A DNA stretch of 23,449 nt from JAKPNF01 sp031556275 (GTDB lineage Bacteria > Verrucomicrobiota > Verrucomicrobiia > Opitutales > JAKPNF01). Location of the stretch: assembly GCA_031556275.1 (NCBI GenBank), contig JAVBTG010000128.1:1-23449 (forward strand), written 5' to 3'. The position numbers were made by a program, and so were the translations under genes. This document shows, in pieces, positions 1-7,826 of the stretch; the first letter of the stretch is position 1, and each line of letters starts with the position of its first letter. The notes under the pieces are model-generated. The model saw nothing but the letters and a program-made list of their open reading frames with translations. It did no database searches and had not been told where the DNA came from.

Positions 1-814
1 CGGCCCGCACGCGCGAAAGGTCGCGCTCGTCCTCGGCTGCCGTGTTGACGGCGCAGCGCGCCATGTCGCCAAAATCGTGCAGGGCGAGGCCGGGCATGAC
101 GGTGTCCAAGTCCACAACGCACAAGGCCTCGCCGGAGTCGGCGTCGAAGAGCACGTTGTTGAGCTTTGTGTCGTTGTGCACGACGCGCTCGGGGAAGCCC
201 ATTTGCAACAGTTCCCCCGCAAGCGACGCGCGGTTTTCCAAAAAGCCGATCTCGCGCGCCACGTCTTTGGCGCGCCCCACCCTGTCCGCCTTCACCGCCG
301 CCTCGAACGCCGCGAAACGCGCCCGCGTGTCGTGGAAGCCGGGGATGGGAATCGTGAACTCAGACGGCGGCAAGTCCGCCAGCCTGCGGATAAAATCTCC
401 AAACGCGAAGGCGGCCCTGCGGGCCTGATCGGTGTCTTCGGGGGACTGGAACGTGTGCGTGTGTTGCACGTGCGGCATGCACCGCCACACGGAGCCATTT
501 TCGTCGCGCGCATAATCCGCGCCCGCTCGGGTCTTTATCACCCCCAGCGCGCGGCGGTTCGCCTGCGCGGGGGTCATGCCCTCTTTGGCAAACTGCGCGT
601 GCAAATGCCCGCACACGCGCGCGAAATTCCGCATCATCCCCTCCCCGTCGGGAAACACGTGGGCGTTGATGCATTGAACCACGCAACACGCCCCGTCCGC
701 GCCTTGGGCCAAAAACGTGCGGTTGATATGGCCGCACCCCAGCGGGGACAGTATGGCCGTGGCCAAGGAGGGCGGCAGGTCAAACTCCGCGAGCATGCGG
801 TGGGCGGTGTCCAT
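1..814 (-). CDS. Phosphotransferase (APH/choline-kinase fold), probable N-acetylhexosamine 1-kinase-like sugar kinase, C-terminus missing
   Basis: The frame is open from an ATG at 814 to the left edge, giving 271 residues without the C-terminus. The catalytic loop is HNDTKLNN at residues 213-220, with Asp215 as expected base and Asn220 as metal ligand. The metal-binding DLDTVMPG follows at 235-242, then HDFGD at 246-250. This layout is typical of the aminoglycoside phosphotransferase/choline kinase fold, and the DTVMPG variant resembles N-acetylhexosamine 1-kinases (NahK type), which phosphorylate GlcNAc or GalNAc at C1. The gene starts 6 bases after the stop of a sugar-1-phosphate nucleotidylyltransferase, so the pair could turn a free amino sugar into an NDP-sugar. 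The kinase fold is clear; the substrate is inferred. Other sugars or an amino alcohol remain possible. Confidence 0.8.
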   Translation of the reverse strand, partial: MDTAHRMLAEFDLPPSLATAILSPLGCGHINRTFLAQGADGACCVVQCINAHVFPDGEGMMRNFARVCGHLHAQFAKEGMTPAQANRRALGVIKTRAGADYARDENGSVWRCMPHVQHTHTFQSPEDTDQARRAAFAFGDFIRRLADLPPSEFTIPIPGFHDTRARFAAFEAAVKADRVGRAKDVAREIGFLENRASLAGELLQMGFPERVVHNDTKLNNVLFDADSGEALCVVDLDTVMPGLALHDFGDMARCAVNTAAEDERDLSRVRA

Positions 815-820
815 GTCTTT

Positions 821-1738
821 TCAGCTAAACAACGGCGAGGGATATTGCCCCGCGTCTATCAATTTATTGAGGGCCGCGCGCACGCCCGGGGCGTCCTCGC
901 GGTACGTCACGCCAAACCAGTCGCCGACAGTGCGCAGCACGCGCACGGTCGCCTTTTTCTGCGCCGCGGCCGCGTCCACAACGGCGGGCAGGTAGCATTC
1001 GGACTTAAGCTCGCCGCCGCGCGCTTTTAAAAACGCGGTGAACTCGTCTTCCAATGTCTCGAAGAAATCAGGCCCGAATCCCCAGCAGTTCATCGACACC
1101 GGGGTGTCGCCCGCGAAGCCACGCGCCGCTCGGCCCTCGGCCGCGGGCAGGCTCGCGCCGCCCTTGCCGTCCGGCACGAGCCCCACGCATTCTTCAATGC
1201 TCGCCAGCATCCCGTCGGCGTCGACGGCGCATACCCCGCGCGAGACCGCGCCGTTTTCAGACAGCGTGCGATCCATGCGAAAGGCGACCAAGGCGACCCG
1301 CCCTTTTTCACCCGCGCTCTCGCGCAAAAAACGCGCCAGTTGGCAATAGGCGTCGGCCCCGTAAAAATCGTCGGCGTTGATGACGGCGAAGGGGCCATTC
1401 ACGACACCCCGCGCGGCGCGCACGGCGTGGGCCGTCCCCCACGGCTTTTCGCGCCCCTCGGGCGGTGTGAAGCCTTGCGGCAAATCGGCCATGTCCTGAA
1501 ACGCGAAATCCACCGCTATCGTCTTTTCAAACTGCTTGGCCCGCGCCCGAAAGGCCTCCTCGAAATCGCGCCGAATCACAAACACGACGCGGGCGAACCC
1601 CGCGCGCGCGGCGTCGAAGACGGAGTAGTCCAAGATCGTCTCGCCGGACGGCCCGAGGGGGTCCATCTGCTTGAGCCCGCCGTAACGCGAGCCCATGCCC
1701 GCCGCCAATACCACCAGTGTGGGAGCGTTGTCTTGCAT
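821..1738 (-). CDS. Sugar-1-phosphate nucleotidylyltransferase (NTP_transferase family)
   Basis: This 305-residue protein would join a nucleoside triphosphate to a sugar-1-phosphate and release pyrophosphate. The N-terminal nucleotide-binding signature LAAGMGSRYGGLKQ lies at residues 11-24. A KPWGTAHAV segment at 98-106 and the metal/sugar-binding NADDFYG at 121-127 follow, as in glucose-1-phosphate uridylyl- and thymidylyltransferase-like proteins. It lacks the left-handed beta-helix acyltransferase domain of GlmU and has only a short C-terminal extension. The ATG at 1738 gives a complete first beta strand. It lies 9 bases after the SGNH hydrolase and 6 bases before the sugar kinase, which suggests co-transcription and a shared salvage route. 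The exact sugar and nucleotide cannot be read from sequence. Confidence 0.85.
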   Translation of the reverse strand: MQDNAPTLVVLAAGMGSRYGGLKQMDPLGPSGETILDYSVFDAARAGFARVVFVIRRDFEEAFRARAKQFEKTIAVDFAFQDMADLPQGFTPPEGREKPWGTAHAVRAARGVVNGPFAVINADDFYGADAYCQLARFLRESAGEKGRVALVAFRMDRTLSENGAVSRGVCAVDADGMLASIEECVGLVPDGKGGASLPAAEGRAARGFAGDTPVSMNCWGFGPDFFETLEDEFTAFLKARGGELKSECYLPAVVDAAAAQKKATVRVLRTVGDWFGVTYREDAPGVRAALNKLIDAGQYPSPLFS

Positions 1739-1747
1739 AAAAATTGA

Positions 1748-2392
1748 TTACCAGAGGTTCACGCCTTCCAAGAACGCGCGAGCCAAAATGAGATGGCCGT
1801 TGGTGTTCGGGTGCACGCGGTCGGCGGCGAACATACAGGGGTGCGCGTGCGCCAGCGCGCGGTCGATGGGCTCCTGCGTGTCGAAACAGGGAATGCCCTT
1901 TTCCGTGGCCACATCCTTCATCGCGGCGCGGTAAATATCCATGCGCGCGCGCATCGGCTCCTCGCGCTCGGCCACAAAATAGTAGGGCGTCATGAACACC
2001 ATGCCCTTCACTTTCGGCAATGTCATGTCCGCCAAGCGGCGCAGGGTGTTTTTATATTCGTCCACGCTCACCAGCAAGGAATCGTCCCAGAAGTGGCCGA
2101 AGTGCCGCCAGCAGTCGTTGATGCCGATCATGCAGCTGACATAGTCCGGCTTGGGGGCCAGCACGTCGGCCTCCCAGCGGGCGGAAAGATCGCGCGTCGT
2201 GTCGCCGCCGACGCCCGTATTCAAAATACGGATACGCCTTTGCGAATGGAACGCCGACAGGTGTGAGGCCGCGAGGTGGACGTAGCCCGCGCCGAGTTGC
2301 CCGGCGAGCCCCTCGCCCACGGGGCGCGCGCGCCCCGCGTCGGTGATGGAGTCGCCCGTGAAAAGGAGCGTGGAATTGTCTTCAATCTTCAT
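1748..2392 (-). CDS. SGNH/GDSL-type hydrolase (esterase/lipase family), cytoplasmic
   Basis: This is a 214-residue single-domain hydrolase. All SGNH blocks are present: GDSIT with the nucleophile Ser15, GVGGDTTRD with Gly62, GIND with Asn92, and DRVHPN with the Asp191/His194 pair. Length matches a minimal SGNH domain. There is no signal peptide or lipobox, so it should act in the cytoplasm, removing an ester-linked group (for example acetyl) from a sugar or other small molecule. It lies between lipA (31-base gap) and the nucleotidylyltransferase (9-base gap). Placement next to sugar-activating enzymes makes deacetylation of an imported sugar plausible, but that is inference. The ATG at 2392 is the natural start, with the first strand directly ahead of the GDS block. 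Confidence 0.88.
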   Translation of the reverse strand: MKIEDNSTLLFTGDSITDAGRARPVGEGLAGQLGAGYVHLAASHLSAFHSQRRIRILNTGVGGDTTRDLSARWEADVLAPKPDYVSCMIGINDCWRHFGHFWDDSLLVSVDEYKNTLRRLADMTLPKVKGMVFMTPYYFVAEREEPMRARMDIYRAAMKDVATEKGIPCFDTQEPIDRALAHAHPCMFAADRVHPNTNGHLILARAFLEGVNLW

Positions 2393-2423
2393 GGTCAGGA
2401 TAAAAATGAAAACGGCGAATTTT

Positions 2424-3284
2424 TTAAGCCCGCGGGCGCAGGCGCGCGTGCTGTTCCTCTGCGTGGTAGGAGGTGCGCACCAAGGGGCCGGATTCGACGG
2501 CCGAAAATCCCTCTTTTAGCGCGAAGTCGCGCCACGCGTCAAACTCCGAAGGTTCCACCCATCGCTCGACGGGCGCGTTCGCGCTGCCGGGGCGCAGGTA
2601 TTGGCCCAGCGTCACGATGTCGACGCCGGCCGCGCGGGCGTCGCGCAGGGTTTGGGCGATTTCGTCTTTTTCCTCGCCGATGCCGAGCATCAGGCCCGTC
2701 TTGACGATCGCGCCTTTTCCCTTGGCGTAGCGCAACACTTTGAGCGAACGGTTGTAGCGGGCGCTTTTTCGAATGGAAAGCTGGAGCCGTTCCACCGTCT
2801 CCAGATTGTGGCCGAACACGTCGGGCCGCGCCGCTAGCACGGCGTCCAGTGCGGCCGTGTCGCCTTGAAAATCGGGCACGAGCACTTCAACGGCGCACTG
2901 CGGGCATTTTTCGCGCACGGCGGCGATCGTCACCGCCCACAACCCCGCCCCGCCGTCATCCAAATCATCCCGCGTGACGGAGGTAATCACCGCATGGCGC
3001 AACCCCAGCGCGGCTACCGTCTCGGCCACCCGCGCGGGCTCGTCGGGATCGGGCGGCAAAGGCCGCCCCGTCTGGACCGCGCAAAAGGCGCAGTTGCGCG
3101 TGCACACGTCCCCCAGAATCATGAGGGTTGCCGTCCCGCGCGACCAACACTCCGCCTGATTCGGACACCGCGCGCTCTGGCACACGGTGTGCAGGCACTT
3201 TTCGCCCAGCAACACGCGCACCTTCCCGTAATCGGGAGACGCCGTCGGGTCGAACCGCAGCCATGCCGGTTTGCGCTGTTGCAT
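2424..3284 (-). CDS. lipA: Lipoyl synthase (radical SAM)
   Basis: LipA inserts two sulfurs into octanoyl groups bound to lipoyl domains of 2-oxoacid dehydrogenases and the glycine cleavage H protein. The 286-residue product has both iron-sulfur motifs: the auxiliary-cluster CX4CX5C at Cys35, Cys40 and Cys46, and the radical-SAM CX3CX2C at Cys61, Cys65 and Cys68. The family segment ITSVTRDDLDDGGA follows. The C-terminal sequence normally written RSSYHA, which supplies a serine ligand to the auxiliary cluster, reads RTSYHAEE here, a conservative change. Size is near the family norm of about 290-320. No lipB is visible in the window. The gene probably heads the unit that continues into the SGNH hydrolase and sugar-activation genes, a mixed operon with no obvious shared pathway. 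Confidence 0.97.
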   Translation of the reverse strand: MQQRKPAWLRFDPTASPDYGKVRVLLGEKCLHTVCQSARCPNQAECWSRGTATLMILGDVCTRNCAFCAVQTGRPLPPDPDEPARVAETVAALGLRHAVITSVTRDDLDDGGAGLWAVTIAAVREKCPQCAVEVLVPDFQGDTAALDAVLAARPDVFGHNLETVERLQLSIRKSARYNRSLKVLRYAKGKGAIVKTGLMLGIGEEKDEIAQTLRDARAAGVDIVTLGQYLRPGSANAPVERWVEPSEFDAWRDFALKEGFSAVESGPLVRTSYHAEEQHARLRPRA

Positions 3285-3345
3285 CTTTCAAGCACAACGA
3301 CTTTGTCGTCAAATGACAAATTATTTTACCCACACCGTTAAAGAC

Positions 3346-3383
3346 AAAAAAACGGCGCCCACGCAAATGGACGCCGTTTTTTT
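3346..3383 (-). terminator. Rho-independent terminator of hppA (possibly bidirectional)
   Basis: Read on the minus strand, a GC-rich stem (ACGGCGTCC pairing with GGGCGCCGT, one G-T/C-type mismatch) closes an 8-base loop and runs into seven T's. It begins 16 bases after the hppA stop. The opposite strand also ends in seven T's. Its position separates hppA from lipA. Confidence 0.85.
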
Positions 3384-3398
3384 ATCGAACGCGACAGC

Positions 3399-5987
3399 TT
3401 ACAGGTTGTTCTCAAACTCCTTCTCGACCTGCGAGACGCGCTTGCTCTGCCAGATGGCCCAGATGATGGCCAAGAGGCAGACGATCGCCACCGTCGCGCC
3501 GATCGCCTTGGCGGAGCCGGTCTCGGCGCCGATCGTGCGGCCCAACACCTCGTCGGTGATCAGCGTGTACTTCATGACGACGCCCAGCGAGAGCAGGCAC
3601 ACCATGTTCATCACCTTGATCAGCGGGTTGAGCGCGGGGCCGGCCGTGTCCTTGAGCGGGTCGCCCACGGTGTCGCCGGTCACGGCCGCCTTGTGGGCCT
3701 CAGAGCCCTTGCCGCCGTAGTTGCCGTCCTCGATGTATTTCTTGGCGTTGTCCCACGCGCCGCCGGAGTTGGCCATGAAGACCGCCAGCAGCTGGCCGGT
3801 GAGAATCATGCCCGCCAAAAACCCGCCCAAGGCCCAAGGGCCGAGCAGGAAGCCGACGAACAGCGGCGTGAGGATCGCGAGAAAACCGGGGCCGATCAGT
3901 TCTTTCTGGGCGGAAATCGTGCAGATGTCGACCACGCGGCCGTAGTTCGGGCGCTTCTTGCCGGACCAAATGTCGGCGTCGCGGAACTGCAGGCGGCACT
4001 CCTTCACGATCAGGAAGGCCGCGCGGCCCACCGCGCGGATCAGCATGGAGCTAAAGAGGAAGGGGATGACCCCGCCGATCAGCAGGCCCACGAACACCAT
4101 CGGGGTGGCCACGGAAAGCATGGCCTCGATGCTGTTGTACTGGCTGACGGTCATTTCCATGATCTTGTCCTCGCTGCCCACCGCGATGACCGCGATGAAG
4201 CTGGAGAACAGCGAGACGGCGGCGATAACCGCCGAGCCGATCGCGATGCCCTTGGTCTCGGCCTTGGTGGTGTTTCCCACCGCGTCGAGGTCGGCCAGAA
4301 TCTGGCGGGCGCGCTTGGACGAGCCGGGCTCGTTGCGCTCCATTTCCTCGACGTCGTAGCCCATTTCGCCGATGCCGTTGGCGTTGTCGGCCACGGGGCC
4401 GAAGACATCCATCGAAATCGTGTTGCCCGTCAGCGTGAGCATGCCGATACCGGCCATGGCGACGCCGTAGGCGACAAACAAGGGGGATGTCCCTGTGTAG
4501 CACAGGCAGGAAAGCAGGATGGAACCGGCGATAACGAGCGTCGTGATGACCGCGCTCTCGTAACCGACCGCAAAGCCTTGGATGATGTTGGTGGCATGGC
4601 CCGTCGTGCAGCTCTTGGCGAGGCTCTTGACGGGGGTGTGGGTCGTGTGGGTGTAGTAGCTCGTCACCTTGTTCAGGGCGATGGCCAAGAACACGCCGAT
4701 CAGGCACGTCCATGCCGGACGCAGGTCAAGATCGGCCACCCCGAAATTCACCCACCACGGCAACGCGGCAGGATCGCCGCCGGGGAAGCCCGCGGAGGCA
4801 AAGGGGTTGGCGGCAAAATACGCCGCGTCAAAACGCAGGTAATAGAAGCCCAGCACAAAGAAGCCCACGACCGAAATCATCGAGCCGATCCAGAAGCCGC
4901 GGTGCACGCTCTTGAGCGCGGTGTCCGAAGTGTCCTTGGGCCCGGCCTTCACCGTGTAGGTGCTGATGATCGAGCCGAGCACGCCGATGCCGCGCACGAG
5001 CAACGGGAAAATGACGCCCTTGTGCCCGAAGCTGGCGAGGCCCAAAATCATCGCGGCGACGATCGTCACCTCGTAGCTTTCAAAAATGTCGGCGGCCATG
5101 CCGGCGCAGTCGCCCACGTTGTCGCCCACGTTGTCGGCGATGGTGGCGGCGTTGCGCGGATCGTCCTCGGGAATGTTTTTTTCGATCTTGCCGACCAAAT
5201 CCGCGCCGACGTCGGCGGCTTTGGTGTAAATACCGCCGCCCACGCGCATGAACAGCGCCAAGAGGGTGCCGCCGAAGCCGAAGCCCAAGAGCGCCTCATA
5301 GGCCTGCTCGCCGTAGATCACAAAAATCAAAGTGCCGCCGAGCAGCCCAAGGCCGTCCGTCAGCATGCCCGTCACCGTCCCCGTGCGGTAGCCCAGCTGC
5401 ATGGCTTCGCCGTAGGATTTGCGGGCGGCCGCGGCCACGCACAAGTTGCCGGTCGTCGCCAAGCGCATGCCGACAAAGCCGACCGTCCAGCTAAACAGCG
5501 AACCGACCAAAAACGCGCCCGAGCGGCCCAAGCGGAACGCCAAGTCGTCGCTCTGCGTGGTGAAATACAACAGGATCGTGATCACCACGATCAACCAGCC
5601 GATTTTGCGGAACTGCGCCGAGAGGTAGGCGTTAGCGCCCTCGCGGACGGCCGCCGCCACTTCTTGCATCTTGGCGGTGCCCTTGTCGGCCTTGCGCACC
5701 TGGATCATCAGCATGAACGCGTAGAGTAGGCCAACAACCGCGATCGCCAAAACGCCGATAATCGAGTACACCTCCATCGGCGTGTACTTCTCGGTGTTTT
5801 TGAACAAGTCAAACGGCACGAAGTGCGAGGCGGCCTCCGCGACAGGGGCTGCCGGGGCCGCCGTTTCCGGCTGCCCCATCAGGGACGGCCCGAGCAGGAA
5901 GGCCCCGAGGAAAACTGCCGACATTACGGCAAAATAAAGCGTCTTTCCCCGGAAACGACCGAGGAACATTCTCAGTTTCGAGTTCAT
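3399..5987 (-). CDS. hppA: Membrane-bound proton-translocating inorganic pyrophosphatase (K+-independent type)
   Basis: This 862-residue integral membrane protein couples pyrophosphate hydrolysis to ion pumping across the inner membrane. The catalytic core is unmistakable: KAADVGADLVGKIEK near residues 256-270, DDPRNAATIADNVGDNVGD at 275-293, and the C-terminal GGAWDNAKKYIEDG and VGDPLKDTAGPALN segments. About 16 hydrophobic segments are visible. The motif GNTTKAETKG (571-580) has Lys575 and Thr578, where K+-dependent enzymes have Ala and Gly/Ala, so a K+-independent, probably H+-pumping enzyme is expected. It is longer than the usual 660-770 residues because of an N-terminal hydrophobic and Ala/Pro-rich extension and a Pro/Trp-rich insertion around 385-420. 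A 258-residue unknown lies 47 bases upstream. Met7 (5969) is an alternative start; neither ATG has a Shine-Dalgarno sequence. Confidence 0.97.
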   Translation of the reverse strand: MNSKLRMFLGRFRGKTLYFAVMSAVFLGAFLLGPSLMGQPETAAPAAPVAEAASHFVPFDLFKNTEKYTPMEVYSIIGVLAIAVVGLLYAFMLMIQVRKADKGTAKMQEVAAAVREGANAYLSAQFRKIGWLIVVITILLYFTTQSDDLAFRLGRSGAFLVGSLFSWTVGFVGMRLATTGNLCVAAAARKSYGEAMQLGYRTGTVTGMLTDGLGLLGGTLIFVIYGEQAYEALLGFGFGGTLLALFMRVGGGIYTKAADVGADLVGKIEKNIPEDDPRNAATIADNVGDNVGDCAGMAADIFESYEVTIVAAMILGLASFGHKGVIFPLLVRGIGVLGSIISTYTVKAGPKDTSDTALKSVHRGFWIGSMISVVGFFVLGFYYLRFDAAYFAANPFASAGFPGGDPAALPWWVNFGVADLDLRPAWTCLIGVFLAIALNKVTSYYTHTTHTPVKSLAKSCTTGHATNIIQGFAVGYESAVITTLVIAGSILLSCLCYTGTSPLFVAYGVAMAGIGMLTLTGNTISMDVFGPVADNANGIGEMGYDVEEMERNEPGSSKRARQILADLDAVGNTTKAETKGIAIGSAVIAAVSLFSSFIAVIAVGSEDKIMEMTVSQYNSIEAMLSVATPMVFVGLLIGGVIPFLFSSMLIRAVGRAAFLIVKECRLQFRDADIWSGKKRPNYGRVVDICTISAQKELIGPGFLAILTPLFVGFLLGPWALGGFLAGMILTGQLLAVFMANSGGAWDNAKKYIEDGNYGGKGSEAHKAAVTGDTVGDPLKDTAGPALNPLIKVMNMVCLLSLGVVMKYTLITDEVLGRTIGAETGSAKAIGATVAIVCLLAIIWAIWQSKRVSQVEKEFENNL

Positions 5988-6034
5988 ATATGGTGGGACG
6001 AAGAGATAAATTTTTCAGCAAAAACGCGCTGCGC

Positions 6035-6811
6035 TCAGCCGCCGAAGCTGCTGAGGGCCGAACGCCACCAAGGATAATACTTGGTCTCCAGTTCCTCCTG
6101 CGAGGGGAACGGGTATTCGACGATGCCAGTGCTGTCGGCCACGTAAAAACCGTTGCGGATCGTGCGGAAGAGGACATCTTGGCTCATGTGGCGCGTGACG
6201 GTCTTGTTGGGCTTGGCGTAGGCGTTTTTCAGCTCGCGCAGGCAGTCCCGCAAGTGGTCGATGTTGGCATAGGGAAGCATGTTAACGTCCTTCGCGTCGA
6301 CATCCTGCGCCAGATTCCAGAGTTTTAACTCGCAAAACACGATGCGCGGCACATAGACCGGGTGGGCCGGATTGGTCAGCCCCGCGGCGAACTCGCAGGC
6401 GGGCAGCTTGCTGGCCACGCGCGGGACGACGGGGCAGATCTCCTGATAGAGGTGGTAGCCGCGTTCCGGGTCGTGCTTGACAACGCCGCGCTCCAAAGGC
6501 AGATCGCGGCCGTCCTCGGTGACGAGGTGCAGCTTGCCCAACGCCTCCATCGGCACCGACTCAAGCGCGCGGTAAATGCGCAGGTAGGTGGAGCGTCGCG
6601 GCCGTCCGTCTTCGTGCGGCACGCAGCGCTGGTTCATCTCCTCGATGAGCTTGGGGTCGTTCAGCTTCGAGGCGTCGACCTCGAAGAAAAACGCCTGCCC
6701 GCGGGAGCGCTTTTTGGAGCCCACGGCATAATAATTGCCGAACTCTTCCGGGGGAAGCATCGAGGCAATCAGCGATTCAGGAATCAGGGACAGATAGAGG
6801 TATAGTTTCAT
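6035..6811 (-). CDS. Conserved-looking hypothetical protein upstream of hppA
   Basis: I do not recognise this 258-residue protein. It has no signal peptide, no convincing membrane span and no metal or nucleotide motif. The N-terminus (MKLYLYLSLIPESLIASMLP) is moderately hydrophobic, followed by an EEFGNYYAVGSKKRSRGQ segment and mixed alpha/beta-like sequence rich in aromatic residues. The frame can extend three codons to a TTG at 6820, but the ATG at 6811 has a GGAA about 4 bases upstream and is the better start. It lies 47 bases ahead of hppA on the same strand and is probably co-transcribed, which makes a role linked to pyrophosphate or energy metabolism possible but unproven. Codon use looks like that of its neighbours, and the long intact frame supports a real gene. 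Confidence 0.8.
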   Translation of the reverse strand: MKLYLYLSLIPESLIASMLPPEEFGNYYAVGSKKRSRGQAFFFEVDASKLNDPKLIEEMNQRCVPHEDGRPRRSTYLRIYRALESVPMEALGKLHLVTEDGRDLPLERGVVKHDPERGYHLYQEICPVVPRVASKLPACEFAAGLTNPAHPVYVPRIVFCELKLWNLAQDVDAKDVNMLPYANIDHLRDCLRELKNAYAKPNKTVTRHMSQDVLFRTIRNGFYVADSTGIVEYPFPSQEELETKYYPWWRSALSSFGG

Positions 6812-6968
6812 AAATTCCAAATTCGACCGAGTACACTTTACTCAGAACCAAATGGAATATTCAAATGTTTTTTAGGTTTTTTATTTCTCCATGCATAAGT
6901 GATTCCCCGAGATCATTTTATTATGGATTTTATCGGCCGTTGGGTCTATGAAAGGGGCGTCAAATTCT

Positions 6969-6986
6969 TTTTTTACGCGTAAAAAA
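6969..6986. promoter_or_regulatory. Perfect 18-bp palindrome, candidate operator
   Basis: TTTTTTACGCGTAAAAAA is a perfect palindrome centred 30 bases ahead of the ATG at 7008 of the HTH-metallohydrolase gene. A-tract arms around a GC core are typical of a dimer-binding DNA site. It might be bound by the HTH domain encoded next to it. It also forms part of the leader if transcription starts upstream. Confidence 0.4.
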
Positions 6987-7007
6987 CCACCCAAGGTGCG
7001 CCTCGCC

Positions 7008-7826
7008 ATGCTCGAAGATTCCATCGGAGATATTTTGGAAAAAGCCCGTAAAGGACAGGCTTTGGACGCCGCGCGCCTATGCGCCGAGGCGGGCATCTCC
7101 GAAAGCGCCTACCAGCGCCTGTTGCGCGGCGGACCGCCCTCCGACGGGGCGTTGCAGCACCTCGCCCGTCTGCTCCACCTAAACGCCGAGGGTCTGGGAC
7201 GCATCGCGCGGGGGTCCTATCGCCCCGAGCCCGCCCTACTCCCCGCCGCGCTCGAACGCGTCGAAACGCGAGGGGGAAGTTACGCCGTCTACGCTTATCT
7301 TTGGAAACTCCCGCACGCGCGCGCCTGCCTTTTGTTTGACGCCGGGTTTGAGGCGGGGCCGATTTTGGAGGCGATCGAGCGGACCAAGTGTTCGTTAAAG
7401 GGCGTCTTTATCACCCATCCCCACCACGATCATATCGGCGGCCTGAGCGCGCTCAAAAAACGTTTCCCGCAAGCCCGCGTATTCATCCCTCAAGGCGTCG
7501 AACCGCCCTCCCACGACGCGGAAACCCTACGCGGCGGCGAGCACATTCTTTTTGAAAAAATCCCCCTGCGCGCCCTAAGCACGCCGGGCCACACGCCGGC
7601 GGCCCTGTCCTATTTTTTGGAAAACCCCGACTGGCCCGTCGCCTTCACGGGCGACGCCCTGTTCGCCGGGTCCATGGGCGGGGCGCCCGACGCCTACGCA
7701 ACCGCTCTATCGAGCGCCCGCGCCATCACCAGCCTGCCGCCCGCCACGCTGCTATGCCCGGGGCACGGCCCCTACACGACGGTCGGCTACGAGCAAAAAC
7801 ACAATCCGTTTTTGCCTATTCCCTAG
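7008..7826 (+). CDS. Helix-turn-helix/metallo-beta-lactamase-fold hydrolase fusion
   Basis: The 272-residue product joins two domains. Residues about 10-66 look like a Cro/CI (XRE)-type helix-turn-helix (LDAARLCAEAGISESAYQRL, then SDGALQHLARLLHLNAEGL). Residues about 80-270 are a glyoxalase II-like metallo-beta-lactamase domain with every metal ligand present: HPHHDH at 137-142, His195 in PGHT, Asp216 in TGDALFAG, and His253 in CPGHG. It should be a soluble two-metal hydrolase, perhaps acting on thioesters or phosphoesters, with a DNA-binding or substrate-sensing N-terminus. I chose the ATG at 7008 because AGGTG lies 9 bases upstream. An ATG at 6948 would add 20 basic residues and place the 18-bp palindrome inside the coding region. 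It shares its terminal CTAG with the convergent methyltransferase. Confidence 0.85.
   Translation: MLEDSIGDILEKARKGQALDAARLCAEAGISESAYQRLLRGGPPSDGALQHLARLLHLNAEGLGRIARGSYRPEPALLPAALERVETRGGSYAVYAYLWKLPHARACLLFDAGFEAGPILEAIERTKCSLKGVFITHPHHDHIGGLSALKKRFPQARVFIPQGVEPPSHDAETLRGGEHILFEKIPLRALSTPGHTPAALSYFLENPDWPVAFTGDALFAGSMGGAPDAYATALSSARAITSLPPATLLCPGHGPYTTVGYEQKHNPFLPIP

Noticed and set aside
77..1030. Open frame of about 317 codons on the plus strand over the kinase and nucleotidylyltransferase
   Set aside because: The minus-strand frames carry clear catalytic motifs of two families; the plus-strand product has shadow composition.
3297..3320. Overlapping short inverted repeats (ACGAC-GTCGT and TTTGTC-GACAAA) upstream of lipA
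   Set aside because: The arms are only 5-6 bp and no promoter could be placed around them with confidence, so an operator call would be a guess.
3693..5729. Long open frame (about 678 codons) on the plus strand, antisense to hppA
   Set aside because: It mirrors the codon structure of hppA, whose full-length homology is certain. The translation is low-complexity (His, Arg, Ala, Asp, Gly), as expected for a shadow in GC-rich DNA.
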